A DNA stretch of 64,000 nt from assembly GCA_029562645.1 (NCBI GenBank), contig JAKQUI010000047.1:1-64000 (forward strand), written 5' to 3'. Position numbers and translations under genes: made by a program. The DNA is from Spirochaetota bacterium (GTDB taxonomy: Bacteria; Spirochaetota; UBA4802; JAKQUI01). Under the pieces are notes generated by a model, which did not search any database, had not been told where the DNA came from, and saw only the letters and a program-made list of their open reading frames with translations. This document shows, piece after piece, positions 8,920-18,516 of this stretch (positions within the stretch are counted from its first letter, which is position 1; every line of letters begins with the position of its first letter).

Positions 8920-9468
8920 ATGAAGGCCCTGGTGCCCCTGGCCGAGGGATTCGAGGAGATCGAGGCCGTTTCCATCATCGACGTTTTGCGTCGCGCGGAC
9001 ATTTCCGTGATTACGGCCGCGCTGGCCGGGACCACCGTGACCGGATCGCACGCTATTCCCGTTGCCGCAGACCGGGAGCTGGACGGGGTCCATGCCGAGG
9101 ACTTTGGCCTCATTGTCCTCCCGGGGGGCATGCCCGGCAGCGAGCACCTGAAAAACGACGCCCGGGTGATATCGCTGGTTCGTCGGATTCACGCCTCGGA
9201 CGGCATCGCGGGGGCGATCTGCGCCGCCCCCATTGTGCTGGCAGCCGCCGGAGTGCTCGCGGGAAAACAGGCGACCTGCTTCCCCGGTTTCGAAACGGAG
9301 CTTGCGGGCGCGATCTACAATCCCAAGCCGGTGATCCTCGACGGCAGGATCGTCACGGGACGCGGGGCCGGATGCGCCATCCCGTTCGCTCTGGAGATTG
9401 TGGGGCTCGTGCGGGGGAAGGACGTGATGCGCGGTCTTGCAAAACAATTGCAGGTCTATTGGTTGTGA
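8920..9468 (+). CDS. DJ-1/PfpI (ThiJ) family protein
   Basis: The ATG at 8920 follows GGAGG at five-base spacing; an in-frame GTG six bases earlier is less likely. The 182-residue protein has the DJ-1 core: LAEGFEEIEA near residue 7 with the conserved Glu, PGGMPGSE in the middle, and the nucleophile elbow GAICAAPIVLAAAGVL with the reactive Cys near residue 104. The TCFPGFE block matches the DJ-1/YajL branch more than PfpI protease. Members protect against glyoxals and oxidative damage or act as chaperones. It sits between pth and the cNMP-binding protein, with 12 bases to the latter. Confidence 0.9.
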   Translation: MKALVPLAEGFEEIEAVSIIDVLRRADISVITAALAGTTVTGSHAIPVAADRELDGVHAEDFGLIVLPGGMPGSEHLKNDARVISLVRRIHASDGIAGAICAAPIVLAAAGVLAGKQATCFPGFETELAGAIYNPKPVILDGRIVTGRGAGCAIPFALEIVGLVRGKDVMRGLAKQLQVYWL

Positions 9469-9479
9469 AGGGGTAGGGC

Positions 9480-10889
9480 GTGAACAAGCCGGAACAGATG
9501 AAAAAACGCGCGTTCAGGAAGGACGCCTACATCTACATCGAGGGCGACGAGGATGTGAACGATATCTACATCGTCGAGCGCGGCACGATCGAGCTGGTAA
9601 GCGAGTACGAAAAGATCAAGCGCTTCCGTTCGACGGTCGAAGTGGGCGGCGTGTTCGGCTTCATCTCCGCGCTGTGCCGCCGCCCCCGGATGGAAACGGC
9701 CGTCGCCGCGGAAGACGTGCAGGTGGTCGTATGCCCGCGGGCGAAGTTCTTCGAGCTCATCCAGAAAAATCCCGATATCGCATTTAAAATCATCCGGGGC
9801 TTCGCCGAGGAGCTGCGGGTGTATGACGAGATGATGCTGCGCCTCATCGACCAGGAGCCCGACACCAACACCACCGAAACGAAATTCTTCAACCTGGGCG
9901 AATATTATTTCCGGAAGGACCAGTATCCGTACGCCTATTATGTCCTCAAGCGCTATGCCGGGCAGTACCCCGGCGCCTTTAACCGCCCTGCCGCGATGGA
10001 GATGATCGCCGAGATCGAGAAAACCGGCCATCGGGGCATCATCGAACCCATGCGCGAGGGGATCTATCGGGTGTTCTCGGACCGGCAGATGATCTTTTGC
10101 GAATACGAGCCCGGCGAGGAGCTGTACATCATCAAGGAGGGCCGGGTCAAGATCGTGAAGGTGAGCCGGGAGAACGAGGTGATGCTTTCCGTGCTCAAGG
10201 AGGGTGACATCTTCGGCGAGCTCGCGATCGTGTCCAACAAGCCGCGCAATGCCTCGGCCATCAGCTGGGGGATCGCCAAGGCGCTACCCATCAACCGGAA
10301 CACGCTGAAGACGGTGCTCGCGAAGTCGCCCACCATCATCCATAAAATCTTCATGGCCATCAGCCAGCGGATTTGGTTTACGTATATCCGCCTGGAGTCG
10401 AAGCTCTACAAGAAGCACATAACGCAGATTTACGCCTTTCTCGAAAACCAGCTCCTGGAGCTCAACGTGTCCCTGCGGAGCACCGAGCTCGTGACGCTCA
10501 ATTTCGGCGTGGACGAGCTCATGCGCATGGTGGGCATCAACCCCGCCACGGCCGAGGAGGCGATGGACATCGTCCTGGAGGACCAGAACCTCGAGTTCAA
10601 GGTGAATCAGATCGTGATATGGAACCCGAGCGTCCTCGCGACGAAGGCGAAGTTCTACAAGTCGCGCGACCACCTGTCCGTACACGACGAGGAGAAGGCC
10701 TCCTCGCGCGTGGCCGAGCGTCCGGGGTCAGAGCCTCCTCCCCTTGATATGGAGAGTCCGCAGGATGATGTTGCGGGGGGCGGGGAGGATCTCGCACTCG
10801 ACATGTCCGTCGATTTCGACGCTCCGTCGAAGAAAGACGATGGCGAGTTGCATGTCCCGTCTGAGGAGATCGACTTCAACTTCGACTGA
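9480..10889 (+). CDS. cyclic-nucleotide-binding regulator with two cNMP domains
   Basis: The start is a GTG at 9480 after AAGGGGTAGGG. The 469-residue protein has an N-terminal cNMP-fold (near residues 8-110, VGGVFGFISALCRRPRMETA), a TPR-like linker (FNLGEYYFRKDQYPYAYYVLKRY), and a second cNMP domain near 190-300 with GDIFGELAIVSNKPRNASA, the phosphate-binding cassette region. A helical segment and an acidic tail follow. There is no HTH or kinase domain, so it probably works through protein contacts. The acidic tail region contains a copy of the dispersed repeat GGGGTCAGAGCC at 10724-10735, read as GSEP, so the repeat seems to have entered the coding sequence. Confidence 0.85.
   Translation: MNKPEQMKKRAFRKDAYIYIEGDEDVNDIYIVERGTIELVSEYEKIKRFRSTVEVGGVFGFISALCRRPRMETAVAAEDVQVVVCPRAKFFELIQKNPDIAFKIIRGFAEELRVYDEMMLRLIDQEPDTNTTETKFFNLGEYYFRKDQYPYAYYVLKRYAGQYPGAFNRPAAMEMIAEIEKTGHRGIIEPMREGIYRVFSDRQMIFCEYEPGEELYIIKEGRVKIVKVSRENEVMLSVLKEGDIFGELAIVSNKPRNASAISWGIAKALPINRNTLKTVLAKSPTIIHKIFMAISQRIWFTYIRLESKLYKKHITQIYAFLENQLLELNVSLRSTELVTLNFGVDELMRMVGINPATAEEAMDIVLEDQNLEFKVNQIVIWNPSVLATKAKFYKSRDHLSVHDEEKASSRVAERPGSEPPPLDMESPQDDVAGGGEDLALDMSVDFDAPSKKDDGELHVPSEEIDFNFD
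10724..10735 (+). repeat. REP-like GGGGTCAGAGCC inside the cNMP gene
   Basis: Exact 12-base copy of the dispersed element, in frame within the low-complexity C-terminal linker of the cNMP-binding protein. Confidence 0.7.
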
Positions 10890-11010
10890 TGGAAAATTGT
10901 ATTGACGGGAACAGCCGCCGATTTTACAGGAAGTGCGGATATGGTGTGCCGGTGGGAAATTGCGGGCCGAGAAAAATGCGGCCATACGGATATGCTGTCA
11001 GGAGCGCATT

Positions 11011-11622
11011 ATGAATTATACGATCGTTAAGCAGTTCTGGAACAATTCGGTTGATAATTTCTACAATTTCTTTTATAAGATTGTAGACTTTTTTAAGATC
11101 TGGATCGACGTGTGGTGGGCCTTCTTCGAGATCTGGCAGTGCTTCTTCCTCATATTCTTTAATTTTTTCATGTATTTTTACTATCTCTTTCTCTTTATGC
11201 TCGACCGTTCTGCGACGGAATCGCAATCGCGCATTATCTTCTGGAAAAAGATTCCCCAGCGCGTGGCCTATACGCCGGCAAAGGCCTACGTGAAAGATGT
11301 CGTGAATCCCATCCCGGGCATGTACGGCGCCCAGCCGGTGAAGAAGGTCGCCGAAACGGTTACGGCGACCACCGCGAAGGTGGCCGATGTGTCGCAGATT
11401 CTGCGCAAGGCGCCGTCGGGAGGGAAGGTGTCCATCATCCGCAGGGCGCTCGAGGGAGTGTCTGAGCTCTTCCGGTCCATCAAGGATTTTTTCGCCGGCC
11501 TCTTTAAACCGGCTGCGGAGATGGTTGGCCGTAAGATGAAGCATGTGGACGAAGAGCCCCAGAGCAAGAGCCTGATCGATGAGTATATGCGCGAATACGA
11601 ACGCAAGAAGAAGCGAGCGTGA
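11011..11622 (+). CDS. membrane protein with an extremely aromatic N-terminal segment
   Basis: ATG at 11011 is preceded by AGGAG at six-base spacing. Residues about 1-65 are packed with Phe, Trp and Tyr (runs such as FYNFFYKIVDFFKIWIDVWW and CFFLIFFNFFMYFYYLFLFML) and would form two amphipathic or transmembrane helices. The rest (about 70-203) is basic and soluble-looking, with a possible amphipathic helix FRSIKDFFAGLFKP and a highly charged tail ending ERKKKRA. I do not recognise the family. The stop overlaps the start of the WG-repeat gene by one base, so they are probably co-translated. The aromatic richness is unlike the other membrane proteins in the window. Confidence 0.72.
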   Translation: MNYTIVKQFWNNSVDNFYNFFYKIVDFFKIWIDVWWAFFEIWQCFFLIFFNFFMYFYYLFLFMLDRSATESQSRIIFWKKIPQRVAYTPAKAYVKDVVNPIPGMYGAQPVKKVAETVTATTAKVADVSQILRKAPSGGKVSIIRRALEGVSELFRSIKDFFAGLFKPAAEMVGRKMKHVDEEPQSKSLIDEYMREYERKKKRA

Positions 11623-12128
11623 TGCTCATGATGGGGAAGACTGTGCGAACATGGGTGTTCCGTTGGGCGCTGTGTGCTGTCGTCCTGGGTCTTGCGGGCG
11701 CGGCAGGGGGCGTGGAAAAAGGGGTCAGAGCCCCGCTTGTTCCCAAGGTTGGGGATAATCTCCGGTGGGGCTTTGTCGATCACAACGATTCGTTTGTCAT
11801 CAATCCGCGGTTCGAGTTTGCCGGCCCCTTTCACGATGGGCGTGCGCTTATCCGCGTATCGGGCAAATATGGGTTTATCGACCCCAAGGGCCGGCTCGCG
11901 ATCCGAACGCAATTCGACGATGCAAGGAACTTCTCCGAGGGTTTGGCCGCGGTGATGATCATGTACGGCGGAAGCGATCGCAAGTGGGGATACATTGATC
12001 GAGCGGGATCGTTTGTGATTCCCGCACGGTTCGAGTATGCGTCCGACTTTTTGAATGGAACGGCAGTGGTCCTTGAGAACGGCAAGGAGGTTGTTGTTCG
12101 AGCGCCGGCGCATGGAAAGGCGCCATGA
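11622..12128 (+). CDS. exported WG-repeat protein
   Basis: The ATG at 11622 overlaps the upstream stop; ATGs at 11628 and 11631 are alternatives. A signal peptide (WALCAVVLGLAGAAGG) is followed by three WG-type beta repeats: WGFVDHNDSFVINPRFEFAGPF, YGFIDPKGRLAIRTQFDDARNF and WGYIDRAGSFVIPARFEYASDF, each about 45-50 residues. Such repeats form beta-propeller-like or hairpin arrays in exported proteins of unknown role. At 168 residues this is short for the family, which usually has six or more repeats. The mature N-terminus contains the repeat GGGGTCAGAGCCCC (11721-11734), translated GVRAP, so an element has been absorbed between signal peptide and repeats. Confidence 0.78.
   Translation: MLMMGKTVRTWVFRWALCAVVLGLAGAAGGVEKGVRAPLVPKVGDNLRWGFVDHNDSFVINPRFEFAGPFHDGRALIRVSGKYGFIDPKGRLAIRTQFDDARNFSEGLAAVMIMYGGSDRKWGYIDRAGSFVIPARFEYASDFLNGTAVVLENGKEVVVRAPAHGKAP
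11721..11734 (+). repeat. REP-like GGGGTCAGAGCCCC inside the WG-repeat gene
   Basis: Exact copy of the dispersed element lying in frame just after the signal-peptide region of the WG-repeat protein. Confidence 0.75.
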
Positions 12129-12135
12129 GAATCAA

Positions 12136-12148
12136 GGGCTCTGACCCC
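12136..12148 (-). repeat. REP-like element immediately 3' of the RAYT gene
   Basis: On the transposase strand GGGGTCAGAGCCC follows the stop codon by seven bases. Together with the opposite-facing copy at 12899-12912 it brackets the gene. Confidence 0.8.
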
Positions 12149-12155
12149 ACGCTTT

Positions 12156-12752
12156 TTAAACTGGCAACCCCAATCGTTTTCGGTACATATCCTCAATTAA
12201 AAGAAATCTCATTACCCGTTCTGTAAAACTGTCCCCAAGATTAATAAAGAATTGATGGTGCGTAATGCGTACTTTCCCATTGTTGCATGAATCTTGGTCG
12301 AGATACTGTGAGATGCTCCCATATTGGTATTTTCGCGGATCCCGAACCTTGTTTTTCCTCACGGCATTATACGCTAGATACCAAAGCAGCCACAAGAGGT
12401 AGAACACCGGGTTCTCCTGGAGGTCGACGATTACGTCGCCGAACCGTTCGTTCCAGAATGGCCCGGTCCTGTTGTTTTTCCGATTGAACTGCTCGGCAAA
12501 CCTCGCCTTGAAGTATTGTATTATCCTTGAAATGCTTGCTTCTCCCTTGCGTGTTCGTATCACAAGATGGATGTGATTGTCGAGGATTTGGTAAAACACA
12601 AGATCGAAAGCGTATTTCTCTTGTGTTGCCTGTAAGATTTTTAACAATATTTCCTTATATGCGTCATTTCTGATGAGATCGCTGCTGTTGATGCATCGGG
12701 TGAATATGTGATACGTGGCGTCTTCGATATGTTTGCGTAGCGGGCGTGGCAT
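12156..12752 (-). CDS. REP-associated tyrosine transposase (Y1/IS200-like, RAYT)
   Basis: The 198-residue protein begins MPRPLRKHIEDATYHIFTRC, a typical RAYT start. It carries the HUH metal motif as DNHIHLVI near residue 67 and a downstream helix with candidate catalytic Tyr in RIIQYFKARFAEQFN. FWNERFGDVIVDLQENPVFYLLWLLWY is a family block. These enzymes nick single-stranded DNA at REP hairpins and do not form standard insertion sequences. The GGGGTCAGAGCC motif brackets the gene in opposite orientations and recurs about ten times in the window, which fits a RAYT with its REP family. Whether it is active cannot be told, but no frameshift is visible. Confidence 0.88.
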   Translation of the reverse strand: MPRPLRKHIEDATYHIFTRCINSSDLIRNDAYKEILLKILQATQEKYAFDLVFYQILDNHIHLVIRTRKGEASISRIIQYFKARFAEQFNRKNNRTGPFWNERFGDVIVDLQENPVFYLLWLLWYLAYNAVRKNKVRDPRKYQYGSISQYLDQDSCNNGKVRITHHQFFINLGDSFTERVMRFLLIEDMYRKRLGLPV

Positions 12753-12898
12753 ATTGTCCTCCTTTTCGCGCTATGGTAATATCTGGCATCTATATGTATT
12801 ACGGGCGGATCAGGAAACTTTTGAATAATTCGTTCTATTGAAGAATTTTTCAGGATGATTGTTGAAGTATTTATGGGAAGCGTTGGATGGAAGAGTCA

Positions 12899-12912
12899 GG
12901 GGTCAGAGCCCC
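12899..12912 (+). repeat. REP-like GGGGTCAGAGCCCC 5' of the RAYT gene
   Basis: Exact 14-base copy about 150 bases upstream of the transposase start, inverted relative to the copy at 12136-12148. Confidence 0.8.
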
Positions 12913-12934
12913 TAGGCACCCATCAGGTGAGCCA

Positions 12935-13351
12935 TTAGGAGACAATCTGAAGCACAATCTCGCGTTGCCGCGGCCTGGTGTCGCAGTCAATACAAACCAC
13001 CTGTTGCCATGTCCCGAGTGTCATTTTCCCATTGACAACCGGGATGGTGATGGAAGGTCCGATCATGGCGGCTTGCAGGTGGGCGGCGCCATTATCATCA
13101 TGCCAGGTGTCATGGTGATGATACCGATCCCCGTGTGGTAGAATTCGCTCAAGGAACAGATTCATGTCTTTTTTTAAGCCTGGCTCGTACTCGATGGTGG
13201 TAAGCCCTGCCGTGGAGCCTGGAATGAAAGCGACAACGACCCCGTTTAATGCGCCACTCTCGTTTATCGCAGCTTGAATCTTATCGGTGATGTCAATTAT
13301 GTCTCGATTTCCTTTGGTGGGAAAGATGATAGTGGAGGAATATGTAGCCAT
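12935..13351 (-). CDS. YjbQ/UPF0047 family protein
   Basis: The ATG at 13351 follows AAAGTGAG; an upstream GTG at 13360 is possible. The 138-residue protein has the compact YjbQ fold with the conserved blocks DITDKIQAAI, FIPGSTAGLTTIEYEPG, HDDNGAAHLQAAMIGPSITIPV and GTWQQVVCIDCD. The His/Glu/Asp set (YHHHD, NGAAHLQ) probably binds a metal. E. coli YjbQ has weak thiamine-phosphate synthase activity in vitro, but the physiological role is unsettled. The gene stands alone between repeats, with copies of the REP-like element on both sides. Confidence 0.9.
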   Translation of the reverse strand: MATYSSTIIFPTKGNRDIIDITDKIQAAINESGALNGVVVAFIPGSTAGLTTIEYEPGLKKDMNLFLERILPHGDRYHHHDTWHDDNGAAHLQAAMIGPSITIPVVNGKMTLGTWQQVVCIDCDTRPRQREIVLQIVS

Positions 13352-13396
13352 AATACTCACTTTGTTTGCGTTATGCTAGCGACGAAGTATGTGCTT

Positions 13397-13409
13397 GGGG
13401 CTCTGACCC
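13397..13409 (-). repeat. REP-like element, intergenic
   Basis: GGGGCTCTGACCC, the reverse complement of GGGTCAGAGCCCC. It faces the next two copies, forming a small cluster between the YjbQ and TAXI-receptor genes. Confidence 0.75.
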
Positions 13410-13431
13410 TTGTGTGATGTTCGTAATGTCC

Positions 13432-13443
13432 GGGGTCAGAGCC
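13432..13443 (+). repeat. REP-like GGGGTCAGAGCC, intergenic
   Basis: Second element of the intergenic cluster, 22 bases after the inverted copy at 13397-13409. Confidence 0.75.
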
Positions 13444-13461
13444 TTTTGCCAGCAATCCTAC

Positions 13462-13474
13462 GGGGTCAGAGCCC
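13462..13474 (+). repeat. REP-like GGGGTCAGAGCCC, intergenic
   Basis: Third element of the cluster, in direct orientation to the copy at 13432. Confidence 0.75.
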
Positions 13475-13502
13475 TCTTGTCCCCCACATCGATCCTACCA
13501 CC

Positions 13503-14903
13503 TCACGCAATCTTGTCCCGATACGCCCGCAGCCCAACCAGGTTTCGGCTGATGATCTCCTCCTGATAGCGATACGCCATCTCGCCGCCCATGGGCACCA
13601 GGAGCCCCTGCGACTGTTTGCGGCATCGCCCCTCGAGCGTTTCCAGCCGCTCGATCAGCGCCGTGAGCGACCGGCGCCGGTCGTCGGTGCGATGCTCCTC
13701 CATTGCGGCCATGTGCTCGATCTCCTCGGGAAGGATGCCGCGTCCGAAGAAATCGCGCATTTCCACCTCGAGCGCGATCCGGTTTGCGTCGATGCGCCAG
13801 AGGAAAAATCGGTTGCCGACGCCCATCAGGTTAAAGAAGATGCTGATGGCCATCGCGAGCTGCACCAGGTTCGAGAGCGGCAGGATGTCCATCAGCCGCG
13901 GCGAGTAGCGATCGAGAATTTCCGGGCCGGTGTTGTTGAAGAAATCCCGCGCGGCCGACGACTCGGGAAGGCCGGTGTAGTTGGTCACCGTGCGATTGTA
14001 GTTGATCAGGTTCGGGTAGATGTCGCTCATCACCGAGAGCAGTCCGATCACCTGCGACCGTTTCGCCTCGCCGTTCGACACGATCAGCGTGTCCAGCTTG
14101 AGCACCTTCTTGCTGGAGGCGGGGAGGTTGCGCACCGGATCATACAGTCCTTCGCGGATGTAGTCCGATTTCAAGAAGGGCAGGCGCATCGCGATGCTTT
14201 CGCTCTGCCGGAAGCTTGCGATCTGCATGCCGTCTTCGCAGACCGCCTTCTCGATGAAAACGGATTTCTCGCTAATCACGAACACGCCAAGATCGATCGT
14301 TCGCTGTTTGAGGAGCGCGAGCTGCTCGTCGGACGAGTGGTGCGAGAGCGACACCGCAAGTCCCGCGAATTGCGGCGTATTGAAGATGGTCTCGGCCAGG
14401 TGCGCGGTTCCGCTCCCTTTTGGGCCGATTCCGATTCGCTTGTGCTTCAGGTCCGCGAGCGTTTTGATCGAATCGGCGTTCGGTCCCAGAAAAAACACCG
14501 TCTCCGGAGCGCGCAGGTGCGCGACGAGCTCGATGCCCTCCCCCCACGGCATGCCGTTCTGGGCGAGCGCGAACTGGCCGCGCTTCTTCGTCTGCTGCAG
14601 GCGCTTGATGTTGTCGATGGAGCCGTTGGTCGCGATATTCTCGATCCTGCCGCCCCGGCGTCGCGCGATATCGGCCGCGGTGGTCACGGTGGCGTGGTAA
14701 TTGCCGGTCGTCGCGCCGGAGAAGACCGTCACGCGCAGGTGCGAGAGGCTTGGCGAGAAATCGACGAAGTACACGACCAGCGCGACGACGATGAGGGCGG
14801 CGACGCCGACGATCACCCCGAAGATCTTCTGGTCGAAAATCGAGACGGATCGGCCCATCTCCTTGATGTGCTTGATTTTTTCTGCTGCATTGTCCTTGAT
14901 CAT
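13503..14903 (-). CDS. membrane-anchored TAXI-family (TRAP-associated) receptor
   Basis: ATG at 14903 has GGAG at eight-base spacing. A single helix near residues 25-47 (VIVGVAALIVVALVVYFV) anchors the protein. A TAXI/NMT1-like periplasmic binding domain follows: FSGATTGNYHATVTTAADIA, IATNGSIDNIKRL, FALAQNGMPWGEG and HKRIGIGPKGSGTAHLAE. After residue about 340 comes a second hydrophobic segment (LSNLVQLAMAISIFFNLMG) and a charged cytoplasmic tail of about 100 residues. Usual TAXI receptors are free or lipid-anchored and lie beside a fused TRAP permease; none is near here. The two-anchor design suggests a sensory or scaffold role, which is inference. Confidence 0.82.
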   Translation of the reverse strand: MIKDNAAEKIKHIKEMGRSVSIFDQKIFGVIVGVAALIVVALVVYFVDFSPSLSHLRVTVFSGATTGNYHATVTTAADIARRRGGRIENIATNGSIDNIKRLQQTKKRGQFALAQNGMPWGEGIELVAHLRAPETVFFLGPNADSIKTLADLKHKRIGIGPKGSGTAHLAETIFNTPQFAGLAVSLSHHSSDEQLALLKQRTIDLGVFVISEKSVFIEKAVCEDGMQIASFRQSESIAMRLPFLKSDYIREGLYDPVRNLPASSKKVLKLDTLIVSNGEAKRSQVIGLLSVMSDIYPNLINYNRTVTNYTGLPESSAARDFFNNTGPEILDRYSPRLMDILPLSNLVQLAMAISIFFNLMGVGNRFFLWRIDANRIALEVEMRDFFGRGILPEEIEHMAAMEEHRTDDRRRSLTALIERLETLEGRCRKQSQGLLVPMGGEMAYRYQEEIISRNLVGLRAYRDKIA

Positions 14904-15041
14904 GGCGAACACTCCGGGAACGGAAATCGCGGCGAACGGCGTTTGACGATGGCACGAACGTCGTTTCGCGTCAACCGGTTTTCGGTGGGATGATGGAGCG
15001 CGGAGGCGTGTCCCGGGCGATGTCGAGGGAACGCGGAGTGA

Positions 15042-15743
15042 TCAGCGGTCCTCGACGGGCATCAGGGCCCCCCAGTCGCCCCGCAGCGTGTCCGCGCCCA
15101 CGAGTCCGCGCAGGGTGACCAGAAATTCGTCGCGCGGGATCTCGCGCGCGCCGAGTGACTCGAGGTGATCGGTGTGCACCTGGCAGTCCACAAGGCCAAA
15201 GCCGCGCGCGGCCAGGCGGCGCGTGAGGGTGATGAGCGCGGCCTTGGAGGCATTGCTTTCGCGTGAGAACATCGATTCCCCGAAGAAGCAGCGGCCGAGC
15301 GACACGCCGTAGAGGCCCCCGACGAGCTCGTCGTCGCGCCACGCCTCCGCGGAATGCGCATAGCCCAGTTCGTGCAGGCGCACGTAGGCCTCGAGCATCT
15401 CGCCCGTGATCCAGGTGCCGCGCTCCCGGCGCCGCCGGATCTTCTTGCAGGAGGCGATCACCGCGCGGAAGGCGCGATCGAACGTTATGGTGAACACGTT
15501 TCGGCGCAGCACCTGGCGCATGGTCTTGGAGACCAGGAGCTCGCCCGGAAAGAGCACGAAGCGCGGGTCGGGGCTCCACCAGATGATGGGGTCCCCGTGC
15601 GAATACCAGGGGAAGATCCCGTTGGCGTAGGCCAAAAGCAGCCGCTCCGGCGAAAGGTCGCCGCCCACGGCCAGCACTCCCTCGTCGGTGGCCAGCGATG
15701 GGTGCGGGAAGGCGATCGCCTCCGAGAGCTGATAGACCGGCAT
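15042..15743 (-). CDS. aat: leucyl/phenylalanyl-tRNA--protein transferase
   Basis: The ATG at 15743 gives 233 residues, the usual Aat length, and begins five bases after the clpA stop. Family motifs are present: [25 protein letters not shown] near residue 24, [10 protein letters not shown], THxxGHAHS-equivalent [28 protein letters not shown] and [19 protein letters not shown]. Aat adds Leu or Phe from charged tRNA to proteins with N-terminal Lys or Arg, making primary N-degrons. Being in one operon with clpS and clpA, it supplies substrates for the protease adaptor encoded upstream. Confidence 0.96.
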   Translation of the reverse strand: MPVYQLSEAIAFPHPSLATDEGVLAVGGDLSPERLLLAYANGIFPWYSHGDPIIWWSPDPRFVLFPGELLVSKTMRQVLRRNVFTITFDRAFRAVIASCKKIRRRRERGTWITGEMLEAYVRLHELGYAHSAEAWRDDELVGGLYGVSLGRCFFGESMFSRESNASKAALITLTRRLAARGFGLVDCQVHTDHLESLGAREIPRDEFLVTLRGLVGADTLRGDWGALMPVEDR

Positions 15744-15748
15744 GGGCG

Positions 15749-18010
<2,262 letters not shown>

Positions 18011-18023
18011 GGTCGCTCCTTGA

Positions 18024-18347
18024 TCAGGCCTCCTCGAAGCTGCACTTGAGCGGGAATCCGCGCTCGCGCGCCATCTGGTGGACCTGGCCGGTCTTGGTGG
18101 CCGCAATATCATAGGTGTACACGCCGCAGACGCTCATGCCCTGTTTGTGGATCTCCAACATCATGCGCGTCGCCTCGGCCGCGGGCTTGTGAAACACCGC
18201 GATGATCACCTCCACCACGAAGTCCATGGTGGTGTAGTGGTCGTTGTGCATGATCACGCGATACATCTTCGGGTGCTCGACCTCGTCGCGCGAATCAAGC
18301 GCGAGATCGCCGTCGAGATCGTGGTCGCTATTGGTGTTCGTGGGCAT
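18024..18347 (-). CDS. clpS: ClpS adaptor (N-recognin)
   Basis: ATG at 18347 gives 107 residues, matching E. coli ClpS (106), with a flexible acidic N-terminal tail (about residues 1-25) that threads ClpA. The folded domain contains MYRVIMHNDHYTTMDFVVEV, the signature for N-degron binding: Asn-Asp of HNDxYT and the hydrophobic pocket. Further on are MLEIHKQG and VYTYDIAATK, the conserved His and ClpA-contact strand. It is first in the operon, 13 bases before clpA. A longer frame to 18440 has no family support. Confidence 0.96.
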   Translation of the reverse strand: MPTNTNSDHDLDGDLALDSRDEVEHPKMYRVIMHNDHYTTMDFVVEVIIAVFHKPAAEATRMMLEIHKQGMSVCGVYTYDIAATKTGQVHQMARERGFPLKCSFEEA

Positions 18348-18516
18348 AGTCGTCGGTCCGGTGTACGGGGCGGTACTCCCATCTCCCGCTATTAATGATA
18401 GTAGGGAATGCCATAGTTTCAAATATTTTTTTCGGCGCAATGATAATTTTACCGGCGCGGGGCCGGGTGCCGTCGGCGGGGTCCGGCGGGGAGGGTCTTT
18501 TCAGGCGGCTGGGGGC

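Noticed and set aside
12899-13474. CRISPR-like spacing of short repeats
   Set aside because: The repeats are only 12-14 bases, lie in mixed orientations and have irregular gaps, so they fit REP-like elements, not a CRISPR array.
13410-14993. 527-codon forward frame opposite the TAXI receptor
   Set aside because: Its protein is rich in Arg, His and Val and has no motif. It is the mirror of a well-supported reverse gene in GC-rich DNA. The same applies to the long frames at 4506-5609, 15698-17077, 18244-19770 and 42186-43868.
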